Positions 13,752 through 22,731 of a stretch of 64,000 nt of DNA are shown here, one piece after another. Each line of letters starts with the position of its first letter. The first letter of the stretch is position 1. The stretch spans positions 33,141 through 97,140 of the forward strand of contig NZ_AUMH01000014.1 of assembly GCF_000430585.1 (NCBI RefSeq), written 5' to 3'. This DNA comes from Alicyclobacillus herbarius DSM 13609. GTDB lineage: Bacteria > Bacillota > Bacilli > Alicyclobacillales > Alicyclobacillaceae. A program made the translations under genes and the position numbers. The notes under the pieces are model-generated. The model was given only the letters and a program-made list of their open reading frames with translations. It was not told the DNA's origin and made no database searches.

Positions 13752-14417
13752 ATGGACACCTATTTTACGGGGCACATCGGATTTTCGTTGACACCGGAGG
13801 CTCGCGCGGTGGCCAGCCGTCCAGAGACGGCAGCGGCGGAGTGGCTGGACATCTTTGAGTCCTTTGATGGACGAGTCACCCTGCGCGGCGTGTATTTGAC
13901 ACAAGGCTTTCGGGCGGATACGGACCTTTTCCTCTTCATGTACAGCCGGGACACCCGTAACCTTCAGGAGTTGCAGCTTGCTCTGCGCAAGACCGCGCTT
14001 GGGCGGCAGATGCGTCAGCCTTGGGCGTTTATCGGCATCACCCTGGAGGCGGAGTTCAACCGCTCACATATCCCCGCCTTTGTGCGTGGCTTACCGCCAA
14101 AGTCGTATCTGTGTTTCTATCCATATATTCGTACGCCGGAGTGGTACTTGCTCCCTGCGGACGAGCGCCGGCGCATGTTGGCCGAACACGGTATGTTTGG
14201 ACGAGAGTTTCCGGGCATTCAGACGAACAACGTATATAGTTTTGGGCTTGGGGATTACGAATGGTTACTTTCGTTTGAGACCGATGACCTGGAGGCGCTC
14301 GTTCGTATGGTCCGCCGCCAGCGCGAGGCGCAGGCGCGCGCGTACACGAAGCATGAGTGGCCGTTTATTGTAGGCCGCAGGGTTGCCCTGGCCGAGGCCA
14401 TGCAAAGCCTATTGTAG
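13752..14417 (+). CDS. Chlorite dismutase / coproheme decarboxylase family heme protein
   Basis: 221 residues with the Cld/ChdC fold signature: YPYIRTPEWYLLPADERR, then MLAEHGMFGRE with H146 as candidate proximal heme ligand, then GLGDYEWLLSFETDDLEALV and a C-terminal KHEWPFIVGRR. Family members decarboxylate coproheme (ChdC/HemQ) or split chlorite to chloride and O2 (true Cld). The residue 13 after the histidine, which is Arg in true Cld and Gln in typical ChdC, falls on N159 here, so activity cannot be assigned from the key residue. The gene is separate from any visible heme-synthesis gene and sits directly before the nitrate operon. The ATG follows GGAAGAAGG. A terminator 105 bases after the stop separates it from narK. 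Confidence 0.8.
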   Translation: MDTYFTGHIGFSLTPEARAVASRPETAAAEWLDIFESFDGRVTLRGVYLTQGFRADTDLFLFMYSRDTRNLQELQLALRKTALGRQMRQPWAFIGITLEAEFNRSHIPAFVRGLPPKSYLCFYPYIRTPEWYLLPADERRRMLAEHGMFGREFPGIQTNNVYSFGLGDYEWLLSFETDDLEALVRMVRRQREAQARAYTKHEWPFIVGRRVALAEAMQSLL

Positions 14418-14523
14418 CTCTTTGTAGCTCTGGCTTGCGACGGGGCTTTGTATCAGGCTTTGAACCTAGCCGTGTCCCGCTTCAGAATCGGATCGAATAG
14501 TGTCCAGTCTTCTTAGGGTTTCC

Positions 14524-14556
14524 GGACTCTGCCTATTTTTCGGCAGGGTCCTTTTT
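14524..14556 (+). terminator. Rho-independent terminator after the Cld-family gene
   Basis: GGACTCTGCC (14524-14533) pairs with GGCAGGGTCC (14542-14551) across an eight-base T-rich loop, with one G-T pair. Five T residues follow. It closes the Cld-family transcript and isolates the nitrate operon. Confidence 0.88.
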
Positions 14557-14581
14557 CATATTTCCATGCGGACTACAAGGG

Positions 14582-14641
14582 TGGACTAGTCCAAACGGGA
14601 ACTGTGGCCACTTTGTGCTAGTCGCCAGCGCGGGACATATT
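14582..14641 (+). promoter_or_regulatory. Candidate promoter/operator region of the narK operon
   Basis: A perfect 12-bp palindrome TGGACTAGTCCA spans 14582-14593, and GTGGCCAC lies at 14604-14611. TTGTGC (14613-14618) and CATATT (14636-14641), 17 bases apart, form a weak promoter of the kind that needs an activator. GTGGCCAC would then be centred close to -41. Neither palindrome matches the Fnr consensus, so the regulator is unknown. This is the only plausible promoter between the upstream terminator and narK. Confidence 0.35.
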
Positions 14642-14732
14642 TGTCAATTCGAAGCACCCGGAAATGGTTGCGTTGGGTCTCTTGCGCTGTGCCGTCAGTA
14701 TCTATGCTGAAGCCAGGGAGGAGGCGGATTGA

Positions 14733-15965
14733 ATGCGTAAGACCGTGCTCGGAATTTCAATGGTGTCGATGATTGTTTCCTTTGTCGTATGGTCGCTGAT
14801 ATCCCCCATTGCACCTGAGCTGACGCAGGTGTACCATTTGAACTCTTTTCAAAAAAGTGTGCTCGTGGCTACCCCGGTTCTCCTGGGTTCCGTATTACGA
14901 ATCCCATTGGGAATGCTCACAGACCGGTTCGGAGGCCGTCGTACGTATTCGCTTTTGATGCTGTTTCTAGTCATCCCTCTGGTCGGCATAGCGCATGCCC
15001 ATTCATTTGGTCTCATGATCTTCTGGGAAATTTGGCTGGGTGTGGCAGGTGCATCCTTTGCCGTTGCCGTTGCGTACGTGTCGAAATGGTATCCACCGGA
15101 ACGTCAGGGTTTCATCTTAGGAATTACCGCCCTGGGCAACGCGGGCACGGCTGCGGCAGGATTTCTGGTTCCGAGTCTTTACTTCCAACTAGGGTTTGCG
15201 GGAACTTCGTATCTATTGGTCGGCGCCGTTATTGTCATGGCCATGTTGCTTTGGTTTGTAACCCGAGACGCTCAACCAGCCGCGAGTGGAGTGAGCAAAG
15301 GTGTGTCAACGGGCCAGCCGACTGCCCAGGTTGAAGTTCAAAACATGAATCGTCGGTTTTGGTCACACCCGGATTTGTGGTTGCTGTCTTTTTTCTACTT
15401 CATCACGTTTGGCGGTTTTGTGGCTTTTGGCAACTACCTGCCGACGTTGCTGCAGAGTGAATTCTCACTGACACCCGTAGACGCGGGCATGCGTGCTGCT
15501 GGTTTCGTCATATTGGCCACCGCGGTACGACCAGTCGGGGGATGGTTGGCCGATTCCATTCGTCCGCAAACGCTTCTTCTGGTGACCTTTACGACTTTGC
15601 TGCTGGCGGCAGGCGTGTTGGCTTTCTCTCTCTCCAGCATGATAACGACCACCGTTGCAGCTCTTGTCATCGCGGTCATGCTCGGCCTCGGCAACGGTGC
15701 GGTATTCAAATTGGTCCCGCTCTACTTTACGGGTCAAGTCGGTAAAGCAACTGGGGTGATTGGAGCGCTTGGCGGAATTGGCGGATTCTTCCCGCCACTC
15801 GTGCTGGGTGCCTTAAAACAAGCTACCGGCAGCTATACAAGCGGATTGCTACTCCTGGCCCTTGCCAGCCTCTTGGCCCTACTGCTGGTCGGCTTTTGCG
15901 GCCGTAAGCGTCCCCAGCAGCCTACCCATGATCTTCGGGGACGCCGTTTACGTGAAAGTGCTTAG
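14733..15965 (+). CDS. narK: Nitrate/nitrite transporter, NarK family (MFS)
   Basis: A 12-helix major facilitator that imports nitrate for the cytoplasm-facing nitrate reductase and/or exports nitrite. The two glycine-rich nitrate-signature regions are present: AYVSKWYPPERQGFILGITALGNAG in the first half and GNGAVFKLVPLYF...GVIGALGGIGGFFPP in the second. Total length is 410 residues, normal for the NarK1-like nitrate:proton symporter type, though NarK subtypes are hard to separate by eye. GGGAGGAGG lies eight bases before the ATG. It is the first gene of the likely nar operon, followed after 28 bases by the hemerythrin-like gene. Confidence 0.92.
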   Translation: MRKTVLGISMVSMIVSFVVWSLISPIAPELTQVYHLNSFQKSVLVATPVLLGSVLRIPLGMLTDRFGGRRTYSLLMLFLVIPLVGIAHAHSFGLMIFWEIWLGVAGASFAVAVAYVSKWYPPERQGFILGITALGNAGTAAAGFLVPSLYFQLGFAGTSYLLVGAVIVMAMLLWFVTRDAQPAASGVSKGVSTGQPTAQVEVQNMNRRFWSHPDLWLLSFFYFITFGGFVAFGNYLPTLLQSEFSLTPVDAGMRAAGFVILATAVRPVGGWLADSIRPQTLLLVTFTTLLLAAGVLAFSLSSMITTTVAALVIAVMLGLGNGAVFKLVPLYFTGQVGKATGVIGALGGIGGFFPPLVLGALKQATGSYTSGLLLLALASLLALLLVGFCGRKRPQQPTHDLRGRRLRESA

Positions 15966-15993
15966 TCAAGGCGCTTAGAAGGAGGGATGATTC

Positions 15994-16473
15994 ATGTCTG
16001 GTCCGGCTTTGAAACAAATGGACGCTCATCGAGCCATTCATGATGCCGCAGCGGAGGAAGCGGCTGAGCTGACAGAACTGTTGCGGCACCTGCTCCAGGC
16101 ACAAGCGTGGGAAAAGGCAGAAGAGATGGCGTATATCCTCGTAGAACACTGGCAGACGCGCACGCTACGCCACGCTGGGGAAGAAGAAGCAGGGTTTTAC
16201 TTGGAGGTCTGTCAGCATCACCCGGAGAAGGCGGGCGATATTGCCGCCCTCACGCGAGACCACGACCTGATGCGGACGCTGGTGGCTGAGATTGAGGCCC
16301 GTTTGGCCGCCTGGAATGCGACTGAAAATCGGACCGTCTTGGACGATCCGGACACCTGGAGTGGCTTGCTCAGCCGTTTTGAGACGCTCAATTGGCTCGT
16401 CGTGATGCACAGCCGTGAAGAAGAGCGACGTTTACTAGAGACCCAGGTTTGTGAGGAGGTTTTACTGGTATGA
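15994..16473 (+). CDS. Hemerythrin-like (HHE) domain protein in the nar operon
   Basis: A 159-residue all-helical protein with the metal-ligand pattern of hemerythrin-like di-iron domains: DAHRAIHD near residue 10, an EHWQTRTLRHAGEEEAGFYLE stretch, TRDHDLM, and MHSREEERRLLE near the end. Such proteins bind O2, NO or iron; ScdA/YtfE relatives repair nitrosylated or oxidised iron centres. In this place a role in sensing or protecting against nitrite-derived NO, or helping metal-centre assembly of Nar, is an inference. AGGAGGG precedes the ATG. Its stop overlaps the next start as ATGA. Confidence 0.75.
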   Translation: MSGPALKQMDAHRAIHDAAAEEAAELTELLRHLLQAQAWEKAEEMAYILVEHWQTRTLRHAGEEEAGFYLEVCQHHPEKAGDIAALTRDHDLMRTLVAEIEARLAAWNATENRTVLDDPDTWSGLLSRFETLNWLVVMHSREEERRLLETQVCEEVLLV

Positions 16474-16820
16474 AGAAGTCCAATGCGACGGTGGTGCACG
16501 CAACGCGACAGACGGTGGACACCCGTGCGGATAAAAACTTTCTAGAGGCGTTTGCCCGAATCCAGCGTGAGCAGGAGGAGCGCCGGAGAGAGGAGGCCCT
16601 CAGGACCGATAAGGCGGACTTACTGGCGTTGTTAGCGCTGCGCTTTGGCCTCGTGCCGCGCGAGGTGAGTGAGTTTATTCTCAACATCGAAGATACCAGC
16701 CAACTGGAGCGGCTCATTTTAATCGCCGCCAATGTGCCCACCTGGACGGCATTCGTGAAGGAATTGAAAGCCCCGAAACAAAGCTTTCGGATTGTTGGGG
16801 AGCAGTACCGTCCGTTCTAG
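16470..16820 (+). CDS. Small helical protein of unknown function in the nar operon
   Basis: 116 residues, highly charged in the first half (an E/R-rich probable coiled coil at residues 28-48). A compact C-terminal part reads LALRFGLVPREVSEFILNI...LERLILIAANV. That part recalls the DUF4351-type pattern (RFG followed by a leucine-rich pair of helices), but the match is by eye only. It overlaps the hemerythrin-like gene by four bases and stands 57 bases before narG, so it is surely co-transcribed. A role in Nar assembly or in partnership with the hemerythrin-like protein is guesswork. Confidence 0.6.
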   Translation: MKKSNATVVHATRQTVDTRADKNFLEAFARIQREQEERRREEALRTDKADLLALLALRFGLVPREVSEFILNIEDTSQLERLILIAANVPTWTAFVKELKAPKQSFRIVGEQYRPF

Positions 16821-16876
16821 GAAACTGCGCGGATACGGCGGTGGTCGGTTCGGGATCATGGAAGGGGAGAGTGTTT

Positions 16877-19800
16877 GTGGCAAAGACGAAAAAATCTCGC
16901 ATACCAAGGTTGCATCACCTACGCCGCGGGGAACGGATCAACCAGGGGTGGACGGAACAGAGCCCGCGTCCGCGCGACTGGGAAGACCTGTACCGCAACC
17001 GCTGGCGCTACGACAAGGTGGTGCGTACCACGCATGGCGTCAACTGTACAGGATCGTGCAGTTGGAAGGTTCACGTGAAGGACGGCATCATCACGTTTGA
17101 AACCCAACAGACCGACTATCCTTCCTTGGGGTCCGACGTGCCGGAGTACGAGCCCCGCGGGTGTCCGCGTGGGGCCAGCTTCTCCTGGTATGAGTACAGC
17201 CCCTTGCGTGTTCGCTATCCCTACGTACGGGGGGAACTCCTGGAGCTTTGGCGGCGCGAGCGGCAGGCCGGAAAAAAGCCGGTGGATGCTTGGCGCGCGA
17301 TTCAAAGCGACCCGGAAAAACGCTTGATGTATCAGCGGGTGCGCGGTAAAGGCGGGTTTGTCCGGGCCACGTGGGACGAAGTGACGGAAATCATCGCCGC
17401 TGCGTCCATTGATACCATCCGCGAGTATGGTCCCGACCGGGTGGTTGGCTTTAGCCCCATTCCGGCGATGTCTCAAGTCAGCTACGCGGGCGGATCGCGC
17501 TTTTTATCCCTCATTGGCGGGACTATCCTCAGCTTTTACGACTGGTACGCTGACCTCCCGCCGGCTTCTCCGCAGATTTGGGGCGACCAGACGGATGTCC
17601 CGGAAAGCGCGGACTGGTATAACGCGACGTACTTCATCATCTGGGGTACCAACTTGCCGATGACGCGCACCCCGGATGCCCACTTCATGGTCGAGGCGCG
17701 CTACAACGGAACAAAGGTGGTTGGGGTCAGCCCAGACTATGCGGAATACGTCAAGTTTGCAGACCTTTGGCTGCCAGCCAAAGCGGGAACAGATGCCGCC
17801 TTGGCGATGGCGATGACGCATGTGATTCTCAACGAGTTTTATGTTCAGCGGCGCACACCGTACTTTGAAGATTACGTTACGCAGTACACCGACATGCCGT
17901 TTTTAGTGACCTTGGAGCGTAAAGGCGATGCGTATGTGTCGGGTCACTTTCTGCGTGCCAGCGAAGTGGAGACTGGGGTATCGCTCGGCGAGTGGAAAAC
18001 GGTGGTTTGGGACCAGGTGACAGACGCCCCCACGGTGGTCAAGGGCAGTCTCGGGTTTCGTCACGACGGCTCCGGACAGTGGAACCTATCCCTAGAGACT
18101 GCGGACGGGCGCCGCGTCAAGCCGCGCCTTAGTCTACTTGATACGGAGCATGTGGTGCAGCAGGTGCAGTTTCCGCACTTTACGGAAGGCGGGTCACAGG
18201 TGCTCACGCGGGGAGTCCCCGCGCGTGCGATTCGTACGGTGGATGGAAATGAGGTCTGGGTGACCACCGTATTTGACTTGTTTACGGCACATGCGGGGGT
18301 GGCGCGGGGACTGCCTGGGGATTACCCCAGCTCGTACGATGACGCGTCCGTCCCGTACACCCCGGCATGGCAGGAGGGCATCACCGGGGTCAAGCGCCAG
18401 CTGGCGGTTCAGGTGGCGCGAGAGTTTGCCGAAAACGCGGAGCAGACCCACGGTCGTTCCATGATTGCCCTTGGGGCGGGAACCAACCATTGGTATCACA
18501 GTGACATGATTTACCGCGCCATCATCAATCTGGTTCTGCTGTGTGGCTGTCAGGGCGTCAACGGTGGCGGTTGGGCGCATTACGTCGGACAGGAAAAGGT
18601 TCGGCCTTTAGAAGGATGGTCCACGGTAGCCTTTGCCACCGACTGGGTCCGGCCGCCGCGCCAGCAGAACGGGACGTCGTTCTTTTACTTTGCGACCGAC
18701 CAGTTTCGTTACGAAGAGTTGGACACAAAGACGCTGGGATCTCCCCTGGGAGGTCGGTTTCACGACTTGCACCCGGCCGATATGAACGCCTTAGCCGTGC
18801 GCTTGGGATGGCTGCCTTCCTTCCCGCAATGGACCGAAAACTCGTTGGATGTGGTGCGGCGCGCGCGGCAGGCCGGAGCCCAAACAGAGGACGAGATTAA
18901 GCAGCTTGCCGCCAAGTGGTTAAGTGAAGGGGAACTCCACTTCGCGATGGAAGACCCGGATAACCCGCGCAACTTTCCCCGCGTGTTCTTTGTCTGGCGG
19001 TCCAATCTGCTCGGTTCCAGTTCCAAGGGTCACGAGTATTTCCTCAAACACCTGCTGGGGGCCGACGGCCATGTGTTGGCCGCGGAATCGCCCTGGCAGC
19101 CACAGGACATTCAGCGGCGAGGCGAAACCCCGCGCGGCAAGGTCGACCTGTTGGTCGATATCGACTTTCGCATGACCGGCACCGGACTCTACTCGGACAT
19201 CGTGCTGCCGGCGGCAACTTGGTATGAGAAACACGATTTGAGCAGCACGGACATGCACCCGTTCATTCATCCGTTCAACCCGGCGATTTCGCCGCCTTGG
19301 GAGGCACGGACCGACTGGGCTATCTTCCGGAGTATCGCGAAAGTGTTCTCCGACTTAGCGACGAGCGACTTGCCCGCCCAGGACGATCTCGTCATGGCGC
19401 CGCTTGGGCACGATTCCCCGGACGAGTTGGCGCAGGCCTATGGCCGCGTGCGGGATTGGCGGCGGGGGGAGTGCGAGGCTGTGCCGGGACGGACGATGCC
19501 GAAGCTGATGGTTGTCCGGCGCGACTATCCACGCGTCTACGAACAGATGGTTTCCATGGGACCTCTGGCAGAACACGAGTATGGTGCCAAAGGCATCACG
19601 ATTCCTGGGCAGGCGGCCTACCAAGAGCTGCGTCGGAGAGTAGGTGTAGCCCCTGGCGAGGATAAGCGGACGGGACGCCCGTCCATCTACGATGAACGTC
19701 AGGTGGCGGAGGCGATTCTGACCCTTTCTGGAGCGACCAACGGCCGGCGCGCGGTTGAGGAATGGGAGGCGCTTTCCAAGCAGACGGGACTGAACCTCAG

Positions 19801-20563
19801 CGATGTGGCCAAGGGTCGGGAAGACGAGGCGTACACCTTTGACGACCTGACGGTGCAGCCGCGTCTGTCGTTGGCCACGCCGGTGTGGAGCGGGTTAGAG
19901 GGCGAAGGCCGGCGCTATTCCCCGTTTACGTCCAACGTCGAGTTTCGCATCCCCTGGCACACCCTGACGGGTCGCCAACACTTTTACGTCGATCACGAAG
20001 TGATGCTCGATTTTGGCGAGGGGCTGCCTTTGTATCGACCGCCGCTCGGGATTACACCGTTTGCTGCTGAGGATAGGGATGTGGCCGATGGCACAAGGCG
20101 CACCGTGATGATTCGCTACCTGACGCCGCACCAGAAGTGGGGGATTCACTCCACGTACACCGATAATCACCGCATGTTGACCCTGTTTCGCGGCGGCCAG
20201 ACCATCTGGATGAGTGAAGAGGACGCGAAACAACTCAACATCCAGGATAACGATTGGGTCGAGGTGTACAACCGCAACGGCGTGGTGGTGGCGCGGGCCG
20301 TCTTGACCTACCGGCTGCCGCCCGGCGTGGCGATGATGTACCACGCCCAGGACCGGACCATCGGCGTACCGGGCAGCGCCATCACAGGGGACCGGGGCGG
20401 CACCCATAACAGCGTCACGCGCATCATCCCAAAACCCACGCATATGATTGGCGGTTACGCACAACTGTCGTACGGGTTTAACTACTACGGACCGACCGGG
20501 CATCAGCGGGACGTCCTGGCCGTCATTCGGCCCTTGAAAGAGGTGAACTGGCTTGAGGATTAA
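16877..20563 (+). CDS. narG: Respiratory nitrate reductase alpha subunit NarG
   Basis: The molybdenum (bis-MGD) catalytic subunit that reduces nitrate to nitrite on the cytoplasmic side of the membrane, receiving electrons from NarH. The FS0 [4Fe-4S] site is H53, C57, C61 and C96, with the same spacing as H49/C53/C57/C92 of E. coli NarG. The same offset puts the likely molybdenum-ligating aspartate at D226 in SFYDWYADLPPAS. WGTNLPMTRTPDAHF and the C-terminal GDRGGTHNSVTRI are also family hallmarks. GTG 16877 is chosen because AAGGGGAGA lies six bases upstream, giving 1228 residues, the usual length. No twin-arginine signal is seen. It overlaps narH by 11 bases. Confidence 0.97.
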   Translation: MAKTKKSRIPRLHHLRRGERINQGWTEQSPRPRDWEDLYRNRWRYDKVVRTTHGVNCTGSCSWKVHVKDGIITFETQQTDYPSLGSDVPEYEPRGCPRGASFSWYEYSPLRVRYPYVRGELLELWRRERQAGKKPVDAWRAIQSDPEKRLMYQRVRGKGGFVRATWDEVTEIIAAASIDTIREYGPDRVVGFSPIPAMSQVSYAGGSRFLSLIGGTILSFYDWYADLPPASPQIWGDQTDVPESADWYNATYFIIWGTNLPMTRTPDAHFMVEARYNGTKVVGVSPDYAEYVKFADLWLPAKAGTDAALAMAMTHVILNEFYVQRRTPYFEDYVTQYTDMPFLVTLERKGDAYVSGHFLRASEVETGVSLGEWKTVVWDQVTDAPTVVKGSLGFRHDGSGQWNLSLETADGRRVKPRLSLLDTEHVVQQVQFPHFTEGGSQVLTRGVPARAIRTVDGNEVWVTTVFDLFTAHAGVARGLPGDYPSSYDDASVPYTPAWQEGITGVKRQLAVQVAREFAENAEQTHGRSMIALGAGTNHWYHSDMIYRAIINLVLLCGCQGVNGGGWAHYVGQEKVRPLEGWSTVAFATDWVRPPRQQNGTSFFYFATDQFRYEELDTKTLGSPLGGRFHDLHPADMNALAVRLGWLPSFPQWTENSLDVVRRARQAGAQTEDEIKQLAAKWLSEGELHFAMEDPDNPRNFPRVFFVWRSNLLGSSSKGHEYFLKHLLGADGHVLAAESPWQPQDIQRRGETPRGKVDLLVDIDFRMTGTGLYSDIVLPAATWYEKHDLSSTDMHPFIHPFNPAISPPWEARTDWAIFRSIAKVFSDLATSDLPAQDDLVMAPLGHDSPDELAQAYGRVRDWRRGECEAVPGRTMPKLMVVRRDYPRVYEQMVSMGPLAEHEYGAKGITIPGQAAYQELRRRVGVAPGEDKRTGRPSIYDERQVAEAILTLSGATNGRRAVEEWEALSKQTGLNLSDVAKGREDEAYTFDDLTVQPRLSLATPVWSGLEGEGRRYSPFTSNVEFRIPWHTLTGRQHFYVDHEVMLDFGEGLPLYRPPLGITPFAAEDRDVADGTRRTVMIRYLTPHQKWGIHSTYTDNHRMLTLFRGGQTIWMSEEDAKQLNIQDNDWVEVYNRNGVVVARAVLTYRLPPGVAMMYHAQDRTIGVPGSAITGDRGGTHNSVTRIIPKPTHMIGGYAQLSYGFNYYGPTGHQRDVLAVIRPLKEVNWLED

Positions 20564-22037
20564 AGCTCAGGTCGCAATGGTGATGAATCTGGACAAGTGT
20601 ATTGGCTGCCACACGTGCAGCGTGACGTGCAAGAATACCTGGACTAATCGCCCGGGTATGGAGTACGCCTGGTTTAACAATGTCGAGACTCGCCCAGGGC
20701 CGGGCTATCCCCGGCGGTGGGAGGACCAAGAACGATTTCGTGGCGGCTGGGTGGTCCAAAACGGCCACCTGCGGTTGCGCGCTGGCGGGGCCATCCAGAA
20801 GTTGGCCAACATCTTTCACAATCCGGACCTGCCGACGATTGACGATTACTACGAACCGTGGACGTACGACTACGAAAACCTCATCCAAAGCCCGCGGCGA
20901 AAACACCAGCCCACCGCCAGGCCACACTCCCTGCTGACCGGCGAGGCCATGGACAATCCCACGTGGGGACCCAACTGGGATGATGATTTGGCGGGCGGAT
21001 CAACCATCGCCCCGACCGATCCAAACCTGCGCGAGTTGGAAGAACATGTGGCTTTCACGTACGAACAGACGTTTATGATGTACCTCCCGCGCATTTGTGA
21101 GCACTGTCTGAATCCAGCTTGCGTCGCCGCCTGTCCATCGGGAGCGATTTACAAGCGGGACGAAGACGGCATTGTCCTGGTGGATCAAGAAGCCTGCCGT
21201 GGCTGGCGATTTTGTGTCAGTGCGTGTCCATATAAGAAGGTCTACTTCAACTGGAACACCCATAAGGCGGAAAAGTGCCACTTCTGTTACCCGCGCATCG
21301 AAGTCGGGCTGCCCACCGTCTGTTCGGAGACGTGCGTTGGGCGCATCCGCTACCTGGGCGTCGTCTTCTATGACGCCGACAAAGTGCGGGCCGCCGCCTC
21401 CGTGCCAGATGAAAAGGATGTCTATCCAGCACAGCTGGATGTCTTCCTGAATCCGCACGATCCGGACGTGATTGCGGCGGCCCGTGCCGCGGGCATCAAT
21501 GACGCATGGATTGACGCCGCACAGCGTTCACCCGTGTACAAGATGGCGGTGGAGTGGAAGGTTGCCTTACCGCTACATCCGGAGTATCGGACGTTGCCGA
21601 TGGTCTGGTACGTGCCACCGCTGAGTCCGTTAGTCCACCACCTGGACAACGAAGACGAGATGGATATGGACGGTTATCTCACCGTCGTGGATGAGATGCG
21701 GATTCCGGTAGCGTATTTGGCGAGCATTTTGGCGGCTGGCGACACCTCGGTGGTTCGCCGCGCCCTGGTCCGTCTGGCTGCCATGCGCGCCTTCATGCGC
21801 GGCCGGAACCTCGGGCAGGCGGCCGACAGCCGGTTGCTGGCCGAGGCCGGTCTGCCGGCGGAAGACTTGGTGGCCATGGTGCGCATGTTTGGTGTGGCGA
21901 AGTACGACGAACGGTTTGTCATTCCCACGGGGCAGCGAGAGATGGAAACAGACCTCTCCTATGCCCAAGGCGCCTGCAGCCTCGAGGGGATTGCCCCACC
22001 AGAAGGCCTGCCGGCGCTGACCCACAGACGAGGATAG
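20553..22037 (+). CDS. narH: Respiratory nitrate reductase beta subunit NarH
   Basis: The four-cluster iron-sulfur electron wire between the NarI hemes and NarG. Cysteine groups are CIGCHTCSVTC, CEHCLNPACVAACP, CRGWRFCVSACP and CHFCYPRIEVGLPTVCSETC. The tryptophan in the CRGWRFC group marks the [3Fe-4S] cluster, as in known NarH. It has 494 residues. The start is TTG 20553, overlapping the narG end, with AAAGAGGTG about eight bases before it. Ten bases separate it from narJ. Confidence 0.97.
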   Translation: MRIKAQVAMVMNLDKCIGCHTCSVTCKNTWTNRPGMEYAWFNNVETRPGPGYPRRWEDQERFRGGWVVQNGHLRLRAGGAIQKLANIFHNPDLPTIDDYYEPWTYDYENLIQSPRRKHQPTARPHSLLTGEAMDNPTWGPNWDDDLAGGSTIAPTDPNLRELEEHVAFTYEQTFMMYLPRICEHCLNPACVAACPSGAIYKRDEDGIVLVDQEACRGWRFCVSACPYKKVYFNWNTHKAEKCHFCYPRIEVGLPTVCSETCVGRIRYLGVVFYDADKVRAAASVPDEKDVYPAQLDVFLNPHDPDVIAAARAAGINDAWIDAAQRSPVYKMAVEWKVALPLHPEYRTLPMVWYVPPLSPLVHHLDNEDEMDMDGYLTVVDEMRIPVAYLASILAAGDTSVVRRALVRLAAMRAFMRGRNLGQAADSRLLAEAGLPAEDLVAMVRMFGVAKYDERFVIPTGQREMETDLSYAQGACSLEGIAPPEGLPALTHRRG

Positions 22038-22047
22038 GGGGATATAC

Positions 22048-22683
22048 ATGCTCTCCAGAGAGGAAACGTGGCGGCTGGTATCCTTCCTTCTGACGTATCC
22101 AGAGGAAGGCTGCCGGAGGGTGCTGCAGGAACTGCAGACTTGGGTTGCTGACGCCGAGGACGCGATGGCTCTACAGGCTCTCAAATCTCTCTTGGCCGCT
22201 GACCCGGACACCCTGGTTCGTGTATATGTGGAGACATTCGACTTCTCCACGAAGACAACGCTGTACCTGACGTATCACGAGTTTGGTGACGATCGCGCCC
22301 GTGGCAACGCCCTGTTGGCCCTGCATCAGCAGTTGCGAAGCGCCGGGCTAGAACCGGTCGCCAACGAACTGCCGGACTTCCTGCCGCTGTTGTTCGAATT
22401 CCTCGCAGAATGGCCGCCCCTCACGGAGACGGACTTGCCGGGGCGGATGTCCGCCGCCATTGAACACATCTTGGCGACACTGTCTAAGGAGCATCTGTAT
22501 CGTCCAGCCTTCGAATTGGCCAGGCGGTATCTGCCCGATCCAGTGGTGATGCCCCGGCCGCTTTCCCCGCGCGAGGCACTGCGGCAACGCATCCGTTCTG
22601 GGAGCGGGTCCGCGGGTGGCGCTGGTGCCGTCGGGACAGGCGTGGAGGACGCGCCGATGCCCTATCCCATCTTCTATGATTGA
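22048..22683 (+). CDS. narJ: Nitrate reductase assembly chaperone NarJ
   Basis: A TorD/NarJ-family helical chaperone that binds apo-NarGH and assists cofactor insertion and membrane attachment; it is not part of the final enzyme. The N-terminus ETWRLVSFLLTYPEE, the YLTYHEFGDDRARGNALL segment and the DFLPLLFEFLAEWP block are typical. 211 residues is at the upper end for NarJ because of a Gly-rich tail. The ATG follows GGGGG. Confidence 0.93.
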   Translation: MLSREETWRLVSFLLTYPEEGCRRVLQELQTWVADAEDAMALQALKSLLAADPDTLVRVYVETFDFSTKTTLYLTYHEFGDDRARGNALLALHQQLRSAGLEPVANELPDFLPLLFEFLAEWPPLTETDLPGRMSAAIEHILATLSKEHLYRPAFELARRYLPDPVVMPRPLSPREALRQRIRSGSGSAGGAGAVGTGVEDAPMPYPIFYD

Positions 22684-22731
22684 CGTACAGGCTGCCGCTT
22701 GTGGTGGTGAATGCGGCCAGGAGGGGTTTGT

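Noticed and set aside
14604..14618. Reading GTGGCCACTTTGTGC as an Fnr site for narK
   Set aside because: The second half does not match TCACA, so it fails the consensus that the two flanking sites satisfy.
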